The translations under genes and the position numbers were made by a program. A stretch of 64,000 nt of DNA from Clostridiales bacterium (GTDB lineage Bacteria; Bacillota; Clostridia; Christensenellales; Aristaeellaceae), in the NCBI GenBank assembly GCA_019419995.1, contig JAHZHZ010000003.1, forward strand, positions 124,001 to 188,000, given 5' to 3'. Below, in pieces: positions 45,136-54,228 of this stretch (position 1 is its first letter; every line of letters starts with the position of its first letter). The notes beneath the pieces were generated by a model. That model was not told the DNA's origin. It saw nothing but the letters and a program-made list of their open reading frames with translations, and did not search any database.

Positions 45136-45188
45136 AGGTATGTCTCCTGTCCAGTAAAATTGAACCGGGCGGGGATAGCCCGACACTT

Positions 45189-45197
45189 ATTATAGCA
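45189..45197 (-). promoter_or_regulatory. Extended -10 promoter for the glycolipid pair
   Basis: On the minus strand TGC is followed by TATAAT (45194-45189). The -35 region is a T-rich tract without a good hexamer. Confidence 0.55.
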
Positions 45198-45249
45198 CAG
45201 TATGCACAAAAAAAACAGGGGCAATGGGGATTTTCTGTCATGTTAAGAC

Positions 45250-45278
45250 TTGATTTTTGCCGGAATTAGGCGTAATAT
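45250..45278 (+). promoter_or_regulatory. Promoter for the kinase-like/sbcDC operon
   Basis: TTGATT (45250-45255), 17 bp, TAATAT (45273-45278). The -10 is imperfect (4 of 6). Confidence 0.45.
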
Positions 45279-45351
45279 AAATTTAACCGCCCGACCTTTG
45301 TCGAGCGTTGAATTTCATGGGCAAATGACTGTGAAAGGAAGGCGTATATCC

Positions 45352-46014
45352 ATGAAAAAGAGAATTATTACCATCAGCCGGGAATTTGGCAGCGGTGGAC
45401 GCAGCATCGGAAGGTTGCTTGCCGAAAGATTGGGGCTGAAATATTATGATAAGGAACTTGTAAAGAAAATCTCCCTTGAAACGGGGTTTGATCCCAAATA
45501 TATTGAAGAGCACGGTGAATACGCGCAGAGCAAGAGCATCTTTTCCTATATCTTCAATGGCGCCGGCCATCCAGGCGTCATGAATGGATTGAGCCCTGCG
45601 GATTTTCTCTGGTGCATGCAGCGCAAGATCATCTTGGACATCGCGGATAAGGAACCGTGCGTGATCGTGGGCCGCTGTTCCGATTATATCCTCAAAGATC
45701 GGGAGGACTGCCTGAACGTATTTATTCATGCGCCCAAGGCTCAGCGCGCAGAGCGCATTGTCAAGCTTTACGGTGAGAGCGATGTGCAGCCGGAAAAGCG
45801 CCTGGATGATAAGGATGGCCGGCGCCGGGTGAACTATCGCCACTATACCGGAAGAGAGTGGGGCGCGGTGCAGAACTATCACATTGCCCTGGACAGCGGA
45901 CTGCTGGGCATTGAAACCTGCGTGGATATCATTGCCGACGCCTTTGCCCACGAGGGTTCCGGAACTTTTGATTGTCACTGGGAACCCCATGAAGGATCGG
46001 AGCAAAAGCAATGA
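45352..46014 (+). CDS. Cytidylate kinase-like P-loop protein
   Basis: A 220-residue protein of the cytidylate-kinase-like (Cytidylate_kin2) family. The P-loop ISREFGSGGRSIGRLLAERL is at about residues 7-26, and CVIVGRCSDYIL precedes a lid-like basic segment DDKDGRRRVNYRHYTG. True CMP kinases have a different P-loop context, so substrate is uncertain. ATG 45352 has AAAGGAAGG nine bases upstream. The stop overlaps sbcD by 4 bp, an unusual partner for a DNA-repair nuclease. Confidence 0.85.
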   Translation: MKKRIITISREFGSGGRSIGRLLAERLGLKYYDKELVKKISLETGFDPKYIEEHGEYAQSKSIFSYIFNGAGHPGVMNGLSPADFLWCMQRKIILDIADKEPCVIVGRCSDYILKDREDCLNVFIHAPKAQRAERIVKLYGESDVQPEKRLDDKDGRRRVNYRHYTGREWGAVQNYHIALDSGLLGIETCVDIIADAFAHEGSGTFDCHWEPHEGSEQKQ

Positions 46015-47156
46015 CATTTCTGCATGTTTCAGATTTGCACGTGGGAAAGAAGCTGATAAACTATTCGCTGATAGAAGATCAGCGCCACATCTTGCGTCAG
46101 ATTGTCCAAATGGCGGAGGATGTGGATGCGGTTCTGGTGGCGGGGGATCTCTACGACAGGGCTCAGCCGAGCGCGGAGGCGATCGAAGTTGTGGGAAGCT
46201 TCCTTTGCGCCCTGGCGGAACTGGGGAAGCCTGTCTTTATCGTCAGCGGAAACCACGATTCACCGGAGCAGGTGGCCTATTGCCGGAACATTCTCGCGGG
46301 CGCGGACATTTATGTCTCGCCCGCTCTTTCGGCTGCGCCCCAACCTGCGGTTCTCAGGGACGAATTTGGGGATCTGGACGTATATATGCTGCCCTTTGTG
46401 CGTCCCTTGCAGGTGCGCAGAGCCTTTCCCGATCGAGCGTCGGAAATCAAAAGCTATGCGGACGCGCTGCGCGTGACGCTGGAGGAAATGCACGTGGACT
46501 CATCCCGACGCAACGTTCTGGTGGCCCATCAGTTTGTGGTGGGCGGCGAAATGGCGCTGTGCGATTCGGAGGAGCACATGGTGGGCGGCGTGGACGCCGT
46601 GCCTGCGGAGCTCTTGAGGGATTTTGATTACGTGGCGCTGGGGCATCTTCACACGCCTCAGCGAGTGGGAAGCGAGCGGGTGCGCTATGCGGGTTCCCCC
46701 CTGAAGTATTCCCTGTCGGAGGAGAGGCAGCGGAAGGCTGCGCTCAAGGTTTGCCTGAAGGGAAAGGGCGCCGTGCCGGAGGTGGAAAAGCTTGAGTACC
46801 ATCCGCTGCGGGAGCTCAGAAGCCTGCGGGGAACGTTGGAAGAACTCACAGCTTCGCCGAAGGTGAGCATGGATTATGTGTTTGTTGCCCTTACGGATGA
46901 ATTTCCGCCGCTGGACCCCATGGGCGCGCTCATGCAGAATTACCCCAACCTGGTCAAACTTCGCCGGGAAAACAGTCGCATGGGGGAGGAAAAACAGATT
47001 GTGGTGGCCCAGCAGGTGGAGTCCAGCGATCCTCTGGAGCATTTTCTGCGCTTCTATCGGGCGCAGAATAACGATCAGGAACCTGTGCCGGAGCAGTTAG
47101 AGATACTCAGGCAGGTAATTCATGAAGCGGAGGAGGATTTGCATGCGCCCGATTGA
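46011..47156 (+). CDS. sbcD: SbcD exonuclease subunit (Mre11 type)
   Basis: A 381-residue Mn-dependent metallophosphoesterase that, with SbcC, opens hairpins and trims DNA ends. The five phosphoesterase motifs are present: SDLHVG, GDLYDRA, SGNHDSPE, VAHQF and GHLHTPQ. The N-terminal catalytic domain is followed by a capping domain for SbcC binding. Start ATG 46011 overlaps the kinase-like gene (ATGA) and the end overlaps sbcC by 14 bp. Confidence 0.95.
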   Translation: MTFLHVSDLHVGKKLINYSLIEDQRHILRQIVQMAEDVDAVLVAGDLYDRAQPSAEAIEVVGSFLCALAELGKPVFIVSGNHDSPEQVAYCRNILAGADIYVSPALSAAPQPAVLRDEFGDLDVYMLPFVRPLQVRRAFPDRASEIKSYADALRVTLEEMHVDSSRRNVLVAHQFVVGGEMALCDSEEHMVGGVDAVPAELLRDFDYVALGHLHTPQRVGSERVRYAGSPLKYSLSEERQRKAALKVCLKGKGAVPEVEKLEYHPLRELRSLRGTLEELTASPKVSMDYVFVALTDEFPPLDPMGALMQNYPNLVKLRRENSRMGEEKQIVVAQQVESSDPLEHFLRFYRAQNNDQEPVPEQLEILRQVIHEAEEDLHAPD

Positions 47157-49776
47157 ACTGGAAATGACCGCCTTTGGGCCCTACGCGGACACGCAGCGGG
47201 TGGACTTTTCCACCTTTGGCACCAGCTGCCTGTTTCTGGTGGCAGGGGATACGGGGGCGGGCAAGACTTCCATTTTCGACGCCATCAGCTTTGCGCTGTA
47301 TGGGGAAGCGTCGGGCGCTGTGAGGGAAACCAAGGGCTTTCACAGCGATTACGCGCCCATTGCGCGGGAATGCAGCGTGATGCTCCGCTTTTCTCACGGA
47401 GCAAAGACCTATGTGCTGCGGCGCAGCCCGGCCTATATGGTGCCCAAGAGGGATGGTGGAGAGCGGCTCCATCCCTCCACCGCTGAGATGAACTGCCTGG
47501 AAGACGGTCGCAGCTGGCATACGGTGCGGCAGGTGAATCAGGCGGTGGTGGAGATTGTGGGCCTGAGCGCGGCGCAGTACGCTCAGGTGGTGATGATCGC
47601 CCAGGGAGAGTTTCAGAAAATTCTGCTGGCCAGCAGTGAGGAGCGCCGGACCTTGCTCAGCCGGCTGTTTGGGACGCAGCTCTATCAGGAGATTGAGCGC
47701 CGTCTGAAGCTGCTCAACGGGGAGGCGCAGAGCAGGGTGGAAGCCGCCTGCCAGCGCTACGCCACTGCACTCGAGCGCGTCCAGTGGAATTCGGAGGATG
47801 CGGAGGCGGAAAAGCGCTTCGCCAGTCCTCAGCGCTCCCGTGAGGCGGCGCAGTGGTTGGAGGAGCGCCTCGACAGCCAGCATGCGCGCCACGGCGCGCT
47901 TGTGAAGGAGGCGAGCCGGCTTCGGGAGCGGGAGGCGGCGCTGCGGGAAAACCTGGCCCTGGCGCAGCAGCAAAACCAGGGGGTAGAGCGCCTGGAAGAT
48001 GTGCGGCGGCGCCATGGAGAGTTGGCAAATCAGGTGGAGAAAATACGTAAACTCCAACAGGAATTGGATGAAGCGGAGCGGGCGGAAGAACTGCGCGCCC
48101 AGGAAAAACTGGTGGAGCGGGAACACAGGGAGGTTCAAAAGAGCGAAGAACAGCTCGCCGGCTGTGAGCGGGCATTTCAGGACTGCGAAGCGCGCAGAGG
48201 GGAAAAGGCCCGGGCGCTTGCCCAGGCCCAGCAGGCGCAGCCTCGCCAGCGGGAACTGACCCTGCTGGGGGAAAAGCTCCGGGAAATGTTGCCACGCTTT
48301 CAGGAGGCGGCGGAAGCTCAGGCGGAGCTTGTTAAAGCGGAAGAAGCCGCCCGAACGGCCCTTGGCGCCAGCGAAAGGGCGGAAATGGAATATCTGCGCC
48401 TGCATCGCCTGTATCTGATGGATCAGGCCGGAATTCTGGCGGATGGATTGCGCCCGGGCGAGCCCTGTCCCGTTTGCGGCGCGTTGGAACACCCGAATCC
48501 GGCAGGGCATGTGCATCAGGCTCCGGATAAGGCCGGGGTGGACACTGCTGCCCGCAAGAGGGAGGATGCCGCGCGCCGCGCCGAGGCCGCTGCGTCCAAG
48601 AGCGCCGCGGCCCGGGAACGCATGCGGGGCCTGATGCGGGCTCTGGAGGAGCGGGGAGCCGAGTCGGAAGCAGGCGCTGCGGCCGGAAAGGACCTGCGGG
48701 CGCGGGAATGTGCGATTCGGGAGCAGTTGCAGCGCTGCGACGAGGAAGCGGAGAAACTGCGGCGACAATTCGAAGTGGCTGACGAAGAAGCCCGCCGGGC
48801 GGAAAAGGATTTAAGCGCTGCCGAAGGGCGCCTGTGCGCGGCCCGCAGGGCGCTTGAGGAGGGACGAACCCGCTGGCAGGAGGCGAAGAACGCTCTGCTC
48901 GATCGCATGGGCGACCTGGGTTTTGCCACAGAGTCGGCCTATCGGGAGGCGCTCAGGGACAGCGTGCGGCGCGGTGAAGTTCGCCAGCGCATAGCGCGTT
49001 GGAGGGAGCAGACGGGCGCTGTAGAGGCGCAGCTGAAGGACCTGGAGGAGATGTGGGGCAGTAAAGGCAAAGTGGACACGGCTTGTCTGCTGGCGGAGAT
49101 CGAACAGTGCGCCGGCGCCTTTCAGCAAAAGGACGCCCAGGAACATGCTCTGTTGAATCAAATCCATCAGAACGAAGGGGCGCTGCATGCCCTCAAGAGC
49201 TGCTGCGAGGAACTGGATGGCGCCCAAAGGCGGTTTGGATGGGTCAACGGCCTGTACCGGACGGCGGCGGGCCGCTTGGAGCGGGCGAACAAACTGCCCT
49301 TTGAGAGTTATATTCTGCAATACTACTATACCCGCGTCATTGCCGCGGCAAACCGCAGGCTGGAGCGCATGTCTGAGGGCCGCTATTATCTCAGAAGCAA
49401 GGTGGAGAGCGCGGGCAATGCCAGAAGCGGCCTGGGGCTCAGGGTATTGGATAACAATACGGGAAGGGAGCGGGAGGTTTCTTCCCTTTCCGGCGGAGAG
49501 TCCTTTATCGCGTCCTTGTCCCTGGCGCTGGGCTTTGCGGATGTGGTGCAGACGGAGAGCGGCGCGGCGCGGGTAGAAGCCGTGTTCATCGATGAGGGCT
49601 TCGGATCGCTGGATGAAGATACGCTGCGCCTGGCCATTGGAACCCTGGAACAGCTCAGCGGAGGAGATCGGCTGGTGGGCATCATCAGCCATGTGGCGGA
49701 ACTGAAGAACTACATTCAGCCGCAGATTCTCATTGAAAAGACGGCGCGGGGGAGCCGAATAAGCCTCCAAAATTGA
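47143..49776 (+). CDS. sbcC: SbcC exonuclease subunit (Rad50 type)
   Basis: An 877-residue SMC-like ATPase. Walker A GDTGAGKTSIFDAISFALYG (about residues 35-54) is followed by a coiled coil (about 170-430), a zinc hook CPVCG (about residue 442), the return coil, then the ABC signature LSGGESFIASLSLALGF and Walker B VFIDEGFGSLDE. It is somewhat shorter than the 1000-residue E. coli protein, so the arms are shorter. ATG 47143 has AGGAGG (47131-47136) six bases upstream. Confidence 0.95.
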   Translation: MRPIELEMTAFGPYADTQRVDFSTFGTSCLFLVAGDTGAGKTSIFDAISFALYGEASGAVRETKGFHSDYAPIARECSVMLRFSHGAKTYVLRRSPAYMVPKRDGGERLHPSTAEMNCLEDGRSWHTVRQVNQAVVEIVGLSAAQYAQVVMIAQGEFQKILLASSEERRTLLSRLFGTQLYQEIERRLKLLNGEAQSRVEAACQRYATALERVQWNSEDAEAEKRFASPQRSREAAQWLEERLDSQHARHGALVKEASRLREREAALRENLALAQQQNQGVERLEDVRRRHGELANQVEKIRKLQQELDEAERAEELRAQEKLVEREHREVQKSEEQLAGCERAFQDCEARRGEKARALAQAQQAQPRQRELTLLGEKLREMLPRFQEAAEAQAELVKAEEAARTALGASERAEMEYLRLHRLYLMDQAGILADGLRPGEPCPVCGALEHPNPAGHVHQAPDKAGVDTAARKREDAARRAEAAASKSAAARERMRGLMRALEERGAESEAGAAAGKDLRARECAIREQLQRCDEEAEKLRRQFEVADEEARRAEKDLSAAEGRLCAARRALEEGRTRWQEAKNALLDRMGDLGFATESAYREALRDSVRRGEVRQRIARWREQTGAVEAQLKDLEEMWGSKGKVDTACLLAEIEQCAGAFQQKDAQEHALLNQIHQNEGALHALKSCCEELDGAQRRFGWVNGLYRTAAGRLERANKLPFESYILQYYYTRVIAAANRRLERMSEGRYYLRSKVESAGNARSGLGLRVLDNNTGREREVSSLSGGESFIASLSLALGFADVVQTESGAARVEAVFIDEGFGSLDEDTLRLAIGTLEQLSGGDRLVGIISHVAELKNYIQPQILIEKTARGSRISLQN

Positions 49777-49816
49777 AAAAAGAAAAAATTTTTGGGCATA
49801 TTTCACCTTTGTTCCC

Positions 49817-49844
49817 TTGACAGTATTTTTGAATGGTATATACT
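49817..49844 (+). promoter_or_regulatory. Promoter for the D-amino-acid operon
   Basis: TTGACA (49817-49822, full consensus), 16 bp, TATACT (49839-49844). Confidence 0.75.
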
Positions 49845-49880
49845 GATTCTAATCCATATTTCCAAAAGGAAGTGCGCGCA

Positions 49881-50939
49881 ATGGCTGTTTCACTGAAGGT
49901 TGCTCAGGAAATGTTTGAAAAACTGCCCCGGGCACAGCTGGGATTTTTCCCGACCCCGCTCTATTGTCTCGAAAATATTTCGGATGAATTGGGAATCGAG
50001 CTGTACATCAAACGGGACGATTTCACGGGCATGAACCTCTTTGGAGGCAATAAAGTGCGCAAGCTGGAATACCTGTTGGGCGAGGCGAAGCGCCGAGGCT
50101 GCACCCATGCCATCACGTATGGAGCCACGCAGTCCAACCACGCCATGGAGACGGCGGCGGCCTGCCGTCGGCTGGGCATGCAGCCCGTGTTGTATTTGAC
50201 GGCGGTGGTGGCTCCGGATGAAAGGGACGTGCGGGCCAATCTGCTGTTGGATCGGGTTCTGGGCGCGGAAGTCCATATCGTGGATATTCTGCCCGGAGAG
50301 ACGGAGGATGACGCCGATGCCCGGGCGGCGCAGCTGGGCGCGCAGCGTTGCCGGGAACTGAACGCCTCTGGATGCCCGTGCGTGGATATCCCCATGGGCG
50401 GCGCCAGCGATCTGGGCAGCGTGGGCTTTGCCCGGGGCTATCTGGAAATGAAGCAGCAGTTGCAGCAAATGTCCCTGCAGGTGGATTCTATTTTTCACGC
50501 CACAGGCACCGGCGGCACCATGGCGGGACTGGCAGCAGGCAGAAAACTGTTGGGTGGCGAGGAAAAGGTGGTTTCCGTGGCTGTAAGTCCCAAGGATGTG
50601 CCGGCCTATCTTTTAAAGGTGGAGGGCATTGCCAACCGGGTTCTGGAGTGCCTTGGCGCACAGGAACGGGTGAACCGGAATGAAGATCTGAATGTGGAAA
50701 CAGGCTATTATTATCCCGGCTATGAGCAGCCCAACGCGCTGGCCTCCGAGGCCATCAAGTTGCTGGCCAGAAGGGAAGGTTTGTTTGTGGACCCAGTATA
50801 CACGGGAAAGGCGCTGGCGGGATTGATCGACTGCGTCCGCAAGGGCAGGATCGCCGCGGGTAGCCGGGTGCTGTTCTGGCACACCGGCGGGGCTACAGCC
50901 CTGTTTGCCGAGCGGGAAATGCTGGGCGATATCTATTAA
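49881..50939 (+). CDS. PLP-dependent D-cysteine desulfhydrase/ACC deaminase family protein
   Basis: A 352-residue fold-type II PLP enzyme. The Schiff-base lysine lies in FGGNKVRKLEYLL (about residue 58), followed by TYGATQSNHAMETAAACRRL and the phosphate-binding GTGGTMAGLAAGRKLL. Family members release ammonia and a keto acid from D-cysteine or from aminocyclopropane carboxylate. ATG 49881 has an AAAGGAAG site (within 49865-49872) eight bases upstream. It is followed by a D-aminoacylase-like gene, which favours a D-amino acid substrate. Confidence 0.88.
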   Translation: MAVSLKVAQEMFEKLPRAQLGFFPTPLYCLENISDELGIELYIKRDDFTGMNLFGGNKVRKLEYLLGEAKRRGCTHAITYGATQSNHAMETAAACRRLGMQPVLYLTAVVAPDERDVRANLLLDRVLGAEVHIVDILPGETEDDADARAAQLGAQRCRELNASGCPCVDIPMGGASDLGSVGFARGYLEMKQQLQQMSLQVDSIFHATGTGGTMAGLAAGRKLLGGEEKVVSVAVSPKDVPAYLLKVEGIANRVLECLGAQERVNRNEDLNVETGYYYPGYEQPNALASEAIKLLARREGLFVDPVYTGKALAGLIDCVRKGRIAAGSRVLFWHTGGATALFAEREMLGDIY

Positions 50940-50966
50940 AAGAAGTTGTTCTAAGAGGAAAGATAA

Positions 50967-52319
50967 ATGAAAACGTTGATTCAAAATGGTCTTCTGGTGG
51001 ACCCGGCGAATCGGGTTCAGGCAAAGCTCAACCTGCTCCTGGAGGGCGGAAAGGTGCGTGCAATTACCACGGAAATTCCCGAAGCCGATCGGGTGATCGA
51101 CGCCAGCGGCAGGGTGGTTTGTCCGGGCTTTATTGATCTTCACATGCACGAGGACCCTGTGGGCGAGGATGGCAAACTGCGGCCATGTATTTTCAATGCC
51201 ATGCTGCGCATGGGCGTGACCACGGCTGTGGGTGGAAACTGTGGCATCAACACCTATGATCCGGCAAAGTATCTGGATCTGGTGGAGCGGGATGGCGCGC
51301 CGGTGAACGTGGCCCTTTTTGCGGGGCACAGCTATTTGCGGGAACAGGCCGGCGCGGTGGACAAATATGCGAAGATCACTGCGGATCAGCAGAAGCTGAT
51401 GCTGGATAAGATTGACAATGCGCTGGCTGCGGGCTGCGTGGGCGTGTCCTTTGGTTTGAGATACGTTCCGGGAACGGACAGGGATGAGTTCTGGGCGGCG
51501 GCGGAGCGGTGCCGCGGAAGCCGCAAGCTCATTTCGGCACATGTGCGGGATGATGCGGCGGGCATTTTTGACGCCGTGGACGAGGTGGCCCAGGCGGGCA
51601 TCCACTGCAACATTCCTGTGCAGATCTCCCACATCGGTTCCATGGGTGGGTTTGGACAGATGGAACAATTGCTGCGTCAGATCGATGAATATCGAATGAA
51701 CGGGCTGGACATTGCCTGCGATTGTTATCCTTACTTTGCTTTCTCTACTCGCATTGGGGAGACTACCTATGACGATGGCTGGCTGGAGCGCTATCAGTGC
51801 GATTACAGCGCCTGCATGCTCACCGAGGGCAAGTACAAGGGCCAGCGCTGCACCCGGGAGACCTTTGAAGAGATGCGCCGGGATTTTCCCCGCTGCATCA
51901 CGGTCTGCTATGTAATGAAGGAAGAGGACGTGCGCATGGCGCTGGCCCATCCCAATGTCATGGTGGCTTCCGACGGCCTGTTGGATGAGGGCCAGGGACA
52001 TCCCAGAGCTGCGGGCAGTTTTCCACGCTTTTTAAGCCAGTTTGTGCGCGGGGGAGAGATCAGTCTGTACGAGGGCATCCGCAAAATGACTGCTCTGCCC
52101 GCTCAGCGCATGGGTTTTGTGTCCAAGGGGCGCCTGAATGTGGGCGCGGATGCGGATGTGACCATCTTCAATCCGGAAATCATTCGGGATGGAGCTACTT
52201 TTGAAAGCCCCATGATCCCGCCCGTGGGCGTGGATTATGTGCTTATCGGCGGGGAAATTGCCGCGAAGGACTGTGAAATTGTGAACGGTACCTGGGGAAC
52301 GGCAATCCGCGCCCATTAA
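50967..52319 (+). CDS. N-acyl-D-amino-acid deacylase-like amidohydrolase
   Basis: A 450-residue amidohydrolase of the D-aminoacylase/dihydroorotase-like group. It has the metal-binding GFIDLHMHEDP (about residues 53-63), GGNCGINTYDP, SAHVRDD, the ISHIG His and SDGLLDEGQGHPRAAGSFPR, all typical of N-acyl-D-amino-acid deacylases. Here the His-x-His is LHMH. It removes an acyl group from N-acyl-D-amino acids. AAGAGGAAAG precedes the ATG; the carrier gene follows after 19 bp. Confidence 0.88.
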   Translation: MKTLIQNGLLVDPANRVQAKLNLLLEGGKVRAITTEIPEADRVIDASGRVVCPGFIDLHMHEDPVGEDGKLRPCIFNAMLRMGVTTAVGGNCGINTYDPAKYLDLVERDGAPVNVALFAGHSYLREQAGAVDKYAKITADQQKLMLDKIDNALAAGCVGVSFGLRYVPGTDRDEFWAAAERCRGSRKLISAHVRDDAAGIFDAVDEVAQAGIHCNIPVQISHIGSMGGFGQMEQLLRQIDEYRMNGLDIACDCYPYFAFSTRIGETTYDDGWLERYQCDYSACMLTEGKYKGQRCTRETFEEMRRDFPRCITVCYVMKEEDVRMALAHPNVMVASDGLLDEGQGHPRAAGSFPRFLSQFVRGGEISLYEGIRKMTALPAQRMGFVSKGRLNVGADADVTIFNPEIIRDGATFESPMIPPVGVDYVLIGGEIAAKDCEIVNGTWGTAIRAH

Positions 52320-52338
52320 CAAGGAGGAGGGTATTTCT

Positions 52339-53748
52339 ATGGAACTGGGCTTCTGGTCCGTGGTCCCGCCGCTGCTGACAATCGTGCTGGCGCTGGTGAC
52401 CAAAAACGTATTCATCTCTCTGCTGATCGGCATCATGACCGGTGGCATCATCCTCTCGGGCGGATTCTTTGCGGGAATCAATGCCGGCATGTATTACATT
52501 GCCGATGCCATGACGCAGAGCAACACCCTTGTCATCGGTTCCGTAATGCTGACGGCGGCCATCATCTATCTGGCGGAGAAGTCCGGGGGCATTGAGGGTT
52601 TCGTGCAGGTCGTGGTCAAGCGCAAGGGCCTGATCAAGTCCAAGCGCGGCGCAAATATCTTCACCTGGCTGCTGGGTCTGGTGGTGTTCACCTCCGGCAC
52701 TCTGAGCTGCATGGTTACCGGCTCCGTTTCCCGTCCGGTCAACGATGCGTTGAAGGTACCTCACGAAAAGTCTGCCTTCATTGTACATACCACGTCTACC
52801 CCCTGGTGCGTGCTCTTCCCGTTCAGCGGTTGGCTGGCTTCCATGGTGGGCTATCTGGTCAGCGGCGGCGTGCCCGAGGGCGAGGCTGTCTCCACGCTGT
52901 TTAAGTCCATCTTCTTTAACTTCTATTGCATTCTGGCCATCGTGCTGGTTCTGGTTCTGGCCATTACGCAGAAGGACTTCGGTCCCATGGCCAAGGCGGA
53001 GAAGCGTGCCGCCGAAACCGGCATGTTGGACGATCCCAAGCACAACAAGGCGGCTGAAGCGGAAGCGCAGGGAGTTGCCAGCGGCGCCAAGCCCCGTGCC
53101 ATCAACCTGCTGCTGCCCATTGGCGTGCTGATTGTTGTGGTATTTACCGTGCTGCTCATTTCCGGAAAGGGCAACATTATGAACGGAAATGGCATGCAGG
53201 CGCTGATCTGGGCAGTTGTCACTTCACTGCTTACGGCTGCCGTGCTTTGCGTTGTGGAAGGAATTTTCAAACCCGGCGAGGTTGTGGACCAGATCTTTAA
53301 TGGCATGAAGGGCTCCCTGCCCCTGGCCTTTGTGCTGCTCTTCGGCTTCACGATGGGCACCATTGTCAAGGCCATGGACACCGGTTCCTATCTGTCCTAC
53401 CTCTTCCAGAGATTCCTGAGCCCCAGCCTGTTGCCGGCGCTCACGTTCCTGATTGCCATGTTGATTTCCTTCGCTACGGGCACTTCCATGGGCACCATGT
53501 CCATCATGGCTGTGCTGTCCCTGCCCATGGCCTATGATATGGGTATCAGCATTCCGCTGGTGGCAGGCGCCATGTTTGCCGGTTCCATCTTTGGCGATCA
53601 TTCTTCCCCCATTTCCGATACCACCATCATGACCTGTTCCACCACCGGTTGCGATATCATCGACCATGTCAAGACCCAGTTCCCCTATGTGGCGGGGGTT
53701 GCCGTGGTGTCCTTTGTGCTGTATGTGGTGTTCGGCTTTGTGATGTAA
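52339..53748 (+). CDS. NhaC-family Na+/H+ antiporter-like carrier
   Basis: A 469-residue polytopic membrane protein of the NhaC family. The signature SIFGDHSSPISDTTIMTCST (about residues 416-435) and IIDHVKTQFPYV follow about nine membrane segments, with a hydrophilic loop at about residues 220-250. In this family some members exchange organic substrates, so in this operon it could carry an amino acid or its derivative rather than sodium. AAGGAGGAGGG lies just before ATG 52339. The operon ends with a strong terminator. Confidence 0.9.
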   Translation: MELGFWSVVPPLLTIVLALVTKNVFISLLIGIMTGGIILSGGFFAGINAGMYYIADAMTQSNTLVIGSVMLTAAIIYLAEKSGGIEGFVQVVVKRKGLIKSKRGANIFTWLLGLVVFTSGTLSCMVTGSVSRPVNDALKVPHEKSAFIVHTTSTPWCVLFPFSGWLASMVGYLVSGGVPEGEAVSTLFKSIFFNFYCILAIVLVLVLAITQKDFGPMAKAEKRAAETGMLDDPKHNKAAEAEAQGVASGAKPRAINLLLPIGVLIVVVFTVLLISGKGNIMNGNGMQALIWAVVTSLLTAAVLCVVEGIFKPGEVVDQIFNGMKGSLPLAFVLLFGFTMGTIVKAMDTGSYLSYLFQRFLSPSLLPALTFLIAMLISFATGTSMGTMSIMAVLSLPMAYDMGISIPLVAGAMFAGSIFGDHSSPISDTTIMTCSTTGCDIIDHVKTQFPYVAGVAVVSFVLYVVFGFVM

Positions 53749-53790
53749 CCGCGGTCGCGGTCAGCACAGCTTGCCGAAAAATAAGCAAGG

Positions 53791-53825
53791 AGCGCGGGAG
53801 AGCTTTGGCTCTCCCGCGCTTTCAT
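53791..53825 (+). terminator. Terminator of the D-amino-acid operon
   Basis: A perfect 13-bp stem (53791-53803 with 53808-53820), TTTG loop, then a short T-rich tail. Confidence 0.75.
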
Positions 53826-53873
53826 CGTCTCCGCAAGGTGCGCGGCGGGGACGGGCCGCTTCTTCAGCGGATT

Positions 53874-54143
53874 TCAGACCTTCCATGCGATGGAAGCCGG
53901 CATGGCGTCCAGCCTCGTGCAGTTGGTCAGATCGTTCGTGGGAATGACGAAAGTGCAGCTTCCCATGTCCTCCTGGGAAATGATGGCCGCCAGAGCATAG
54001 ACGATTGTCTGATAGTCCAGGCCCCTTTGGGAGAAATCCGCAGCCATGGAGCGTGCCCGGGCAAAGGCGTCTTTGCCGTTTAAAGCTCTGATTTCGGAGA
54101 CAAGCAGCCCGGGGCATTCTGCGGATATACTTTGCAGCCCCAT
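53874..54143 (-). CDS. Small protein of unknown function (89 aa)
   Basis: I do not recognise this protein. It has 89 residues, no membrane segment and no signal. The sequence has three cysteines and ends SIAWKV; the middle (DFSQRGLDYQTIVYALAAII) looks helical. AGGAG (54153-54149) lies five bases before the ATG at 54143; an ATG one codon earlier is too close to the site. It lies downstream of a terminator hairpin of the DUF134 gene and may be expressed by read-through. No other gene fits this interval. Confidence 0.5.
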   Translation of the reverse strand: MGLQSISAECPGLLVSEIRALNGKDAFARARSMAADFSQRGLDYQTIVYALAAIISQEDMGSCTFVIPTNDLTNCTRLDAMPASIAWKV

Positions 54144-54176
54144 CATTTCTCCTGAAATCGCGCAGTGCGATTACAC

Positions 54177-54213
54177 AAATATGGCGGCCTGCGATGTGGT
54201 TTCGCAGACCGCC
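54177..54213 (-). terminator. Terminator of the DUF134-NifX gene (minus strand)
   Basis: A 12-bp stem with one G-U pair (54183-54194 with 54202-54213), followed on the minus strand by an AT-rich ATATTT tail. Confidence 0.6.
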
Positions 54214-54228
54214 TTTAACTATGATGGA

